DNA of 7,111 nucleotides from Desulfocicer vacuolatum DSM 3385. GTDB taxonomy: Bacteria; Desulfobacterota; Desulfobacteria; Desulfobacterales; SURF-7. This document shows, piece by piece, positions 1 through 5,143 of the stretch. Every line of letters begins with the position of its first letter. The stretch's first letter is position 1. Location: the NCBI GenBank assembly GCA_945870015.1, contig CAMBQS010000171.1, positions 1-7,111 on the forward strand. Reading direction: 5' to 3'. The notes beneath the pieces are model-generated. The model saw only the letters and a list, made by a program, of their open reading frames with translations, searched no databases and was not told the DNA's origin. A program made the translations under genes and the position numbers.

Positions 1-163
1 CAAGAATTTTCTGATGTCTTTTCTCCTCTTGACTCAATTTTAAAAAAAGATTTTTCAGAAAAGGCTCTGACAGCTTTTCTGATGCTTCCAGATAGAACTC
101 CTCCGCTTCCACTTCATTGCTGATGGCATAAACCAAGATATCATCAAATTCATTTTTATCCAT
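1..163 (-). CDS. Ferritin-like / rubrerythrin-type diiron protein, 3' end outside window
   Basis: The first 54 codons of a - strand gene are visible; the rest lies beyond position 1. The N-terminus shows a ferritin-like helix pair. Helix 1 has the pattern A-I-S-N-E-V-E-A-E-E-F-Y (residues 13-24), where Glu17 matches the first iron ligand of rubrerythrin-type proteins. Helix 2 carries E-E-K-R-H (46-50), giving the Glu47-x-x-His50 ligand pair. In this family the four-helix bundle binds a diiron centre and usually serves in peroxide reduction or iron handling in the cytoplasm of anaerobes. The ATG at 163 is well supported by a strong ribosome binding site (AAGGAGAAGG, 167-176) and a good upstream promoter. 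Whether a C-terminal rubredoxin domain follows cannot be seen, so the exact subfamily stays open. Confidence 0.8.
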   Translation of the reverse strand, partial: MDKNEFDDILVYAISNEVEAEEFYLEASEKLSEPFLKNLFLKLSQEEKRHQKIL

Positions 164-194
164 TTTCCTTCTCCTTTTTTTTGAATATCGTAAT

Positions 195-223
195 ATTATG
201 AATAAAACTGAATCCTGTGTCAA
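195..223 (-). promoter_or_regulatory. Sigma70-type promoter of the ferritin-like gene
   Basis: On the - strand a perfect -35 box TTGACA (223-218) is followed by a 17-bp spacer and CATAAT (200-195), five of six matches to TATAAT. Transcription would start near 188, giving a leader of about 25 nt that contains the AAGGAGAAGG ribosome binding site. The -35 box overlaps an inverted repeat, which points to a bound regulator. Confidence 0.65.
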
Positions 224-230
224 CAGGATT
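211..230. promoter_or_regulatory. Perfect 8-bp inverted repeat over the -35 box, possible operator
   Basis: AATCCTGT (211-218), four bases GTCA, then ACAGGATT (223-230) is a perfect inverted repeat. It covers the -35 box of the ferritin-like gene promoter and lies in the divergent space before the membrane protein gene. It has no T-run next to it, so it is more likely a protein-binding site than a terminator. The sequence does not look like a PerR or Fur box, and the regulator is unknown. Confidence 0.45.
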
Positions 231-299
231 ACAACCCATAGAGCCTTTTCTGATCCATAACAGATATATGGTATTGAAAACAACGGGGTTTCGCTGTAT

Positions 300-2183
300 A
301 TGTACGATCTAATGAAATTGACTCTCATGAAAAAAGATTTTGATCACATGATTACTTTTCCACGGCAATTCACGGGTTCATCCCTTTTCTGTATTTTTTC
401 CCTTGCGTATATTGCGGGACCATACTGGACAATTCATCATTCCCTGTTTATCAGAACACTTCTTTTGATTACAACAATCGGAATCACATTGTTTTTTGCA
501 TACTATTCAAGCAGTGATTTACAGATCAGCCTGAACCGTTATGATCTCATCTCTTTTCTTATTCTTTCCCTGTTCTTACTGTTATTGAATTACCGTACAC
601 TTATCTCTGCCATACCGATGCGTGGAGATGAAGATTACCACATCATGGTGATACTGGATTTTGCGCGAAAATTCAAAGCCACCCTTTATTTTCATCTTCC
701 CTTTCTTCTGTTGACAGGACTTTTTCTTTTCGCTGCTTTCCGCAAATCAAAATATTATATTGTTTTTGGTGCCGGTGTCCTGTTCTACTTTATCTTGTTT
801 GGCGCTTCTGAACAGGTATCCCATTCAAAGATACTCCGTTATCCCTTTTTCCCGAGAACATTTCAGATTATCGTTCCGATCCTTGTAAATTTCTTTCACA
901 ATTTATATGTTGAATTCCCTTACAGAGTCTCTCCTTTTGTCTCCGCAATCCTCCTTGCATGGATTTCTCAACGCTATCAGCCACTGCAAGATCGTATTCT
1001 GAACCTGATGTTTGGCATTGCCGTCGGAACAATGCCCCTTGTTTATTATTATTCATCGGTTGTTTATCTGGAGATGCCGGCTGTGGTGCTCATGATGATC
1101 GTATGCTTTCAGATGGAGTCACTGCTGAACGATGATTTTCAAAAATTGAAACAACAGCCTGCATGGTATGCCTTGATCACTCTGGGGTTTATCAAGGAAA
1201 CAACCCTGTTATTTCTTCTCCTCTTTATGATTTTCAGAATTACCAATCAGATCTGTCTTACCAGCCGTTTCAAAAAAAATTTTCTGTCTAACGGGTTCAG
1301 GGAATTGCTTATTGGACTATGTACGCTGCTTCCGGTGTTCATATATCTGCTGTATCGATCTTACTATGGAACAAGCCGAAACACTTCCTTTGAGATCAGC
1401 AACCTGATGAGATTTGAAATTTATCCGGTTATATTACGATCCTTTTTTGATCAGTTCGGATTCTTTTTTATTCTGTTTGCTGCCGGTTGCTTGTTATTGG
1501 CAAAGAAACGTCAAATCCTAACCCTGACATTTTCCCTCTCAACCATAGTCGCTTATTCATTGTTTTATGGCATGGAAAATACCATCTATTCCGGGTATAG
1601 CCGATTTAATCTTTTCATCCTGCCATTGATTATTTTCATATCCAAGGAATTTTTATATGCTCTGCGTCATAAAAAAATTCTGGTCTGTTCTTTGCTATTG
1701 ATCGCCATCATTTTCAATATCCGGTTATCTCCCATCCATATGGATGGAACCAGAATACCCTTGTGGGGAAATTATCTGGTGGATACTTCCGAGCATTATT
1801 ACCCATACCCGGAAACAATTCAGTGGTTGAAAAAAAATCACAAATCCAAAAAAATCCTTTTTTCCGGAATGAATTACCCCTATTTCTTTTCCTTTTATTT
1901 TAATAAATTTGAATGGGCGCCTCCATCCAATATGCTGAAATCAAACTATCGGGACGATGAAAAAACGTCTTTGCTGAAAGCATTGGAATCAGCCGATGCC
2001 TCCAATTATGATATCGTAATCTTTCAGCTTCGAAACAACAAAATGCCCAAAACAGATAACCTATATGGATTTCAACTGATAAAAATCATCCAAAATCAGG
2101 CCCATTCAATTGGTATATTCCTGAAAAAAGATCGCTACCGCAGTCCGCGGACAAATTCTCCTGCTGCTTTGACGCCTTTCTGA
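300..2183 (+). CDS. Multi-pass membrane protein, probable GT-C type glycosyltransferase
   Basis: This 627-residue protein is dominated by hydrophobic segments, roughly at 25-70, 83-105, 130-168, 185-225, 235-275, 290-315, 335-352, 383-400, 407-423, 435-453 and 459-473. A more polar C-terminal domain of about 150 residues follows. Between early membrane segments lies R-G-D-E-D-Y-H (108-114), resembling the acidic motif that binds metal or lipid-linked sugar in GT-C enzymes such as PMT and ArnT. Further GT-C-like signs are Y-L-E-M-P (256-260) and I-K-E-T-T-L-L (298-304). The family moves sugars from polyprenyl-phosphate donors onto lipids, glycans or proteins on the outer face of the inner membrane; the acceptor is unknown. 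The ATG at 300 has only a weak GGGG upstream, and starts at 327 or 348 are possible. The gene looks more AT-rich than its neighbours. The last 16 residues are encoded antisense to the end of trpA. Confidence 0.7.
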   Translation: MYDLMKLTLMKKDFDHMITFPRQFTGSSLFCIFSLAYIAGPYWTIHHSLFIRTLLLITTIGITLFFAYYSSSDLQISLNRYDLISFLILSLFLLLLNYRTLISAIPMRGDEDYHIMVILDFARKFKATLYFHLPFLLLTGLFLFAAFRKSKYYIVFGAGVLFYFILFGASEQVSHSKILRYPFFPRTFQIIVPILVNFFHNLYVEFPYRVSPFVSAILLAWISQRYQPLQDRILNLMFGIAVGTMPLVYYYSSVVYLEMPAVVLMMIVCFQMESLLNDDFQKLKQQPAWYALITLGFIKETTLLFLLLFMIFRITNQICLTSRFKKNFLSNGFRELLIGLCTLLPVFIYLLYRSYYGTSRNTSFEISNLMRFEIYPVILRSFFDQFGFFFILFAAGCLLLAKKRQILTLTFSLSTIVAYSLFYGMENTIYSGYSRFNLFILPLIIFISKEFLYALRHKKILVCSLLLIAIIFNIRLSPIHMDGTRIPLWGNYLVDTSEHYYPYPETIQWLKKNHKSKKILFSGMNYPYFFSFYFNKFEWAPPSNMLKSNYRDDEKTSLLKALESADASNYDIVIFQLRNNKMPKTDNLYGFQLIKIIQNQAHSIGIFLKKDRYRSPRTNSPAALTPF

Positions 2184-2896
2184 TCCACCAGACGAATGGT
2201 CTCGGACCCAATTACGGCGATATCCACTTTTCCGGTTAAGAAATCAATATCGGCCTTGTCTTTTATACCAAAACCAAGGGCAAGAGGAAGTGTTGTAGCC
2301 TTCCGGCATCTTTCCAGATAGTCATGAAATTCCGAACTAAACTTTGTCTCACTTCCGGTAACACCTTTTCGGGCAACACAATAGATAAAACCATTCCCGC
2401 AGGCAGCAATCTTTTTCATCCGTTCATCTGAAGTGTTGGGAGTAAAGATAAAAATCGGCGCAATGTTTTTCTCTCCCATTGCCTGCAGATACTCTTCTCC
2501 TTCCTCCGGGGGAAGATCCGGCACAATCGCTCCATGCAACCCAATATCCGACATCATGGATGCAAACGATTGGATTCCATATTTGAACAAGATATTATAA
2601 TAGGTCATGAACAGAAACGGAATATCAAAGGATCGGACTACTGCTTTCGCAAAATCCACACACTGCTGAACCGTGGAACCGTTCGCCAGTGACTTCTGGT
2701 TGGCTTTAAGGATTACCGGGCCGTCTGCAATGGGTTCGGAAAATGGAATCTGAAGCTCCATCAGGTCAACCCCGGCCTCCACCATCTCCCTGACGATTTG
2801 AAAGGAATCTTCAAATGATGGATAGCCGATCACAATATGGGTCATGAGCAGGATCTCTTTTCCCCTACGTTTTTTCCGTATACAGGATTCAAGCAT
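2135..2896 (-). CDS. trpA: Tryptophan synthase alpha subunit
   Basis: The 253-residue product is a TIM-barrel TrpA, which cleaves indole-3-glycerol phosphate to indole and glyceraldehyde 3-phosphate and passes indole to TrpB through an internal tunnel. The active-site segment at 47-60 carries Glu47 and Asp58, matching the catalytic Glu49 and Asp60 of the Salmonella enzyme. The phosphate loop G-V-T-G (178-181) and L-G-F-G-I (207-211) are also present. The Asp56 position, which pairs with Lys167 of TrpB in Salmonella, is Glu54 here. The protein is a little short at the N-terminus against the usual 260-270 residues. The start at 2896 is chosen over longer in-frame options because GGAGGAG (2901-2907) lies 4 nt upstream and the ATG overlaps the trpB stop by 8 nt, indicating translational coupling. 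The 3' end overlaps the convergent membrane protein gene by 49 bp. Confidence 0.93.
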   Translation of the reverse strand: MLESCIRKKRRGKEILLMTHIVIGYPSFEDSFQIVREMVEAGVDLMELQIPFSEPIADGPVILKANQKSLANGSTVQQCVDFAKAVVRSFDIPFLFMTYYNILFKYGIQSFASMMSDIGLHGAIVPDLPPEEGEEYLQAMGEKNIAPIFIFTPNTSDERMKKIAACGNGFIYCVARKGVTGSETKFSSEFHDYLERCRKATTLPLALGFGIKDKADIDFLTGKVDIAVIGSETIRLVDQKGVKAAGEFVRGLR

Positions 2897-4115
2897 GATA
2901 CTCCTCCGCTTTTTGAATAATAAATTCCTTCCAGCCTGGATCGGAAAAGGCATCGGCAATTGTAAAAATATCCTTGTCTCCTCTTCCGGATTGATTGATG
3001 ATAATAATATCCTGCTGTGAAAGACTGGATGCTTCCTGATATGCCCGGGCAAATGCATGGGAAGACTCCAGAGCAGGAATCAACCCCTCTTTCCGAATGG
3101 TCAGGGACAAGGCTTCAACAACCTCTTGATCCGTGGCAGCTTCAAACCGTACCCTGCCGGTTTCTTTCAGATGGGACAGAATCGGGGAAACACCCACATA
3201 GTCCAAACCCGCTGCAATACTATGGGTTTCTTTCATCTGACCATCCGAATCCTGAAGAAAATAGGTTTTATATCCCTGAGCTACCCCGATGCTCGCATCT
3301 TTCGAACACAGCCTGGATGCATGTCTGCCGGAGTCCAGCCCTTCTCCGCCTGCTTCAACGCCCACAAGTTCAACCGGATCATCCATAAACCCGCTGAATA
3401 TTCCCATAGCATTGGAACCGCCTCCTACGCAGGCATATACTCTTGCCGGAAGCTTTCCTTCTAGAGACAAAATCTGTTTTCGCGCTTCTATTCCGATGAT
3501 GGACTGAAAATAGGTGACCATTTCCGGAAATGGATGAGGGCCGCAGGCCGTGCCCAGAACATAATGGGTGGTATCCATGTTGGTCACCCAATCCCGGAAA
3601 GCTTCATTGATGGCGTCTTTTAAAATACGGGAACCTTCTTTTACGGCAACCACTTTCGCGCCCAGTCTCTCCATCCAGAACACATTGGGCCGTTGACGCT
3701 TCACATCCACCTCGCCCATGTAAATGGTGCATTCGAACCCGAACCGTGCTGCCATCGTGGCGGTTGCAACCCCGTGCTGCCCGGCGCCGGTTTCGGCAAT
3801 CACCCGCTTTTTCCCCATTCTCTGAACCAGAAGCCCCTGCCCCATTACATTGTTTGCCTTATGTGCACCCGTATGATTCAAATCCTCCCGTTTAACATAG
3901 ATTCTGGCTCCGCCAAAATGCCGGGTCAGATTCCCGGCAAAGGTCAACGGGGTTGGGCGGCATGAATAGGAAGACATGATCTCCTTGTATTCCTGCCAGA
4001 AGCCCGGATCATTTTTTATTCCCTGAAATGCTTCTGAAAGCTCCTCAAATGTTGAAACCAGAATTTCAGGAATAAACGCCCCCCCGAATCCATTATAGTA
4101 TCCTCGACTATCCAT
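2889..4115 (-). CDS. trpB: Tryptophan synthase beta subunit
   Basis: This 408-residue PLP enzyme condenses indole with serine to tryptophan in the alpha2beta2 complex. It has H-T-G-A-H-K (81-86), with Lys86 as the PLP Schiff-base lysine; A-E-T-G-A-G-Q-H-G (107-115), with the catalytic Glu108; the PLP phosphate loop G-G-G-S-N-A (231-236); A-G-L-D (302-305); L-E-S-S-H-A (349-354); and S-G-R-G-D-K-D (376-382). Length and motifs fit the common type 1 TrpB rather than the longer TrpB2. Several usually conserved positions differ: Trp147 replaces the Arg of N-V-F-R-M, A-Q-G replaces L/F-H-G (279-281), S-P-I-L-S-H-L replaces G-P-E-H-A-Y-L (310-316), and Gln375 replaces Leu before S-G-R-G. The start at 4115 is preferred because GGAGGG (4123-4128) precedes it by 7 nt and it follows the gntR stop by 1 nt. 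A longer frame to 4193 would run deep into gntR. Confidence 0.93.
   Translation of the reverse strand: MDSRGYYNGFGGAFIPEILVSTFEELSEAFQGIKNDPGFWQEYKEIMSSYSCRPTPLTFAGNLTRHFGGARIYVKREDLNHTGAHKANNVMGQGLLVQRMGKKRVIAETGAGQHGVATATMAARFGFECTIYMGEVDVKRQRPNVFWMERLGAKVVAVKEGSRILKDAINEAFRDWVTNMDTTHYVLGTACGPHPFPEMVTYFQSIIGIEARKQILSLEGKLPARVYACVGGGSNAMGIFSGFMDDPVELVGVEAGGEGLDSGRHASRLCSKDASIGVAQGYKTYFLQDSDGQMKETHSIAAGLDYVGVSPILSHLKETGRVRFEAATDQEVVEALSLTIRKEGLIPALESSHAFARAYQEASSLSQQDIIIINQSGRGDKDIFTIADAFSDPGWKEFIIQKAEEYHA
2901..2907 (-). promoter_or_regulatory. Ribosome binding site of trpA inside trpB
   Basis: GGAGGAG ends 4 nt before the trpA ATG (2896-2894) and lies within the last codons of trpB. It decides the trpA start and, with the 8-nt overlap of stop and start, supports coupled translation of the two subunits. 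Confidence 0.8.
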
Positions 4116-4116
4116 T

Positions 4117-4839
4117 TTACATCCCTCCGATGGTCTGGGAAAAAACAAACTGATCTGTACGACAGTAAATCTCCGCATAGATCCCGTTTTCAATCTGCGA
4201 AAAATGAAGAAATCTCTTTACAACAAGAATCGGTGTTTTTTTACTGACATTCAGTAATCCGGCCCGGTCTCCGGCAAGAAATCCAATGCGGAAATTCTGA
4301 TTTCCCCGAACCGGTTTTAAGTAAAACTTTTCCGCCACAACCTGGGACAGAGAACGGCCCTCCAGATCAAATCGCTCAATACCTGTAAACAGTGTGGGAT
4401 GAAAAAAAATATCCTCAATCAGCACCGGATTTTCAGATACCCGGCCCAGTCTGGATAAAAAATACGCTTTCCCCCCGGAAAACGGATTTTCCATATCTTC
4501 GGAAATATCTGCAAGCTGAATTCCGTGGACAATGGAAGTCTGAAGCATGATTCCCTTTTCCCGAAACGAAGAGATGGTGCCGCCCAGGGAGAACAGATCC
4601 ACCTCTTTTCGTTGATCCATAACAAATGTTCCGGCTCCCCTTTTCCGGACCAGGATATTCTTCCGAACCAGCAGATCAGTTGCCTGTCTCGCGGTTGGCC
4701 GGCCAATGCCGTATGTTTGGGCCAGATCATGCTCTGACTGAATCCTGGCTCCGGCCGGATATTCACCGGATCGGATTTTTTCCAATAAAATATCCGCAAG
4801 CTGGTGATACAACGGAACAGGCGATTCCGGATTCAGCAT
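4117..4839 (-). CDS. GntR-family regulator, HutC-type with UTRA ligand domain
   Basis: The 240-residue protein begins with a GntR winged helix-turn-helix (about 7-73) showing the classic pattern of I-R-S-G-E-Y-P-A-G (22-30), then S-E-H-D-L-A (35-40), G-R-P-T-A-R-Q-A (46-53) and R-G-A-G-T-F-V (67-73). A UTRA-like effector domain follows (about 85-236) and ends in the typical Y-A-E-I-Y-C-R-T-D-Q-F (221-231). HutC-type regulators are mostly repressors released by small ligands such as sugars, fatty acids or urocanate; the ligand here is unknown. The stop codon TAA lies 1 nt before the trpB ATG, and the last codons GGA GGG ATG form the trpB ribosome binding site, so the regulator is co-transcribed with trpBA. 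The ATG at 4839 has a G-rich site (4850-4855) 10 nt upstream. It most likely controls its own operon through the palindrome at 4947-4972. Confidence 0.9.
   Translation of the reverse strand: MLNPESPVPLYHQLADILLEKIRSGEYPAGARIQSEHDLAQTYGIGRPTARQATDLLVRKNILVRKRGAGTFVMDQRKEVDLFSLGGTISSFREKGIMLQTSIVHGIQLADISEDMENPFSGGKAYFLSRLGRVSENPVLIEDIFFHPTLFTGIERFDLEGRSLSQVVAEKFYLKPVRGNQNFRIGFLAGDRAGLLNVSKKTPILVVKRFLHFSQIENGIYAEIYCRTDQFVFSQTIGGM
4123..4128 (-). promoter_or_regulatory. Ribosome binding site of trpB formed by the end of gntR
   Basis: GGAGGG is read as the Gly-Gly codons just before the final Met and stop of the regulator and also serves as the ribosome binding site of trpB, 7 nt before its ATG. 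This fixes the trpB start and implies that ribosomes finishing gntR can re-start on trpB. Confidence 0.75.
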
Positions 4840-4931
4840 CTTTTCTAATCCCCCCTGAAAATGTATTGGATTGGACTTTTATCGTTTACAGTTTTATCCG
4901 ATCAGGCGTAAACTTTGTCTGATATTCATCA

Positions 4932-4960
4932 TATGTAAATTTAATTTGTAAAGTTGTCAA
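4932..4960 (-). promoter_or_regulatory. Probable promoter of the gntR-trpB-trpA operon
   Basis: On the - strand a perfect TTGACA (4960-4955) is followed by a 17-bp AT-rich spacer and TACATA (4937-4932), a weak -10 match of three in six. TATGAT, four bases further on, is a closer match but at a poor spacing. The leader to the gntR ATG would be about 85 nt. The -35 box lies in the centre of the palindrome 4947-4972, so a bound protein would block it. Confidence 0.45.
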
Positions 4961-4972
4961 GACAATTTTACA
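4947..4972. promoter_or_regulatory. Near-perfect 26-bp palindrome, candidate GntR operator
   Basis: On the + strand the left arm TGTAAAGTTGTC (4947-4958) and right arm GACAATTTTACA (4961-4972) are separated by AA. Eleven of twelve positions pair, the exception being G4953/T4966. It overlaps the -35 box of the operon promoter and stands upstream of a gntR gene, as expected for autoregulation. Similar half-sites recur at 4908-4919 and 4884-4891. That GntR binds here is inference. Confidence 0.55.
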
Positions 4973-5143
4973 GATCCGCAGCAAATGAATAAACGCTTCT
5001 TGATAAAAATATGTGCACTGTATAAAAATTGATGGGGTCGTTCTGTCCTTGAAAAACATGGAAAATATCATGACTGAATTTTTTGAAATCCCCGATCACC
5101 TAAAAAGGAATTTCCCCGGCATATACTGCGCGATTGAATCGGG

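Larger units (their letters stand above)
4840..5143. other. Intergenic control region between the FG-GAP protein gene and gntR
   Basis: This 304-bp stretch separates the end of the FG-GAP protein gene from gntR, both on the - strand. The half next to gntR holds the promoter, the palindrome and the extra half-sites. The other half (about 4975-5143) shows no convincing gene and no classic hairpin-plus-T-run terminator for the FG-GAP gene. The only structure noted there is an imperfect inverted repeat around 5087-5115 without T-run on the - strand side. Confidence 0.6.

Noticed and set aside
2076..2100. Possible terminator hairpin (CTGAT/ATCAG) beyond the trpA end
   Set aside because: The arms are only 5 bp with a 14-nt loop and no T-run on the - strand side.
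2897..3058. Longer trpA start giving 307 residues
   Set aside because: The extra 54 residues lie inside trpB and match nothing in TrpA; the ATG at 2896 has a strong ribosome binding site at the right distance.
4116..4193. Longer trpB start giving 434 residues
   Set aside because: The extra 26 residues lie inside gntR; the start at 4115 has the ribosome binding site and fits the usual TrpB N-terminus.
4840..4930. Tryptophan leader peptide or attenuator before gntR
   Set aside because: No short frame with tandem Trp codons and no alternative hairpin pair with T-run was found.
4886..5071. 61-codon - strand reading frame in the intergenic region before gntR
   Set aside because: It has no ribosome binding site, runs across the palindrome and promoter, and its product resembles no family.
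5085..5118. Imperfect inverted repeat GAAATCCC/GGAATTTC after the FG-GAP gene as terminator
   Set aside because: On the - strand the hairpin is followed by A residues rather than T residues, so it does not have intrinsic terminator form.
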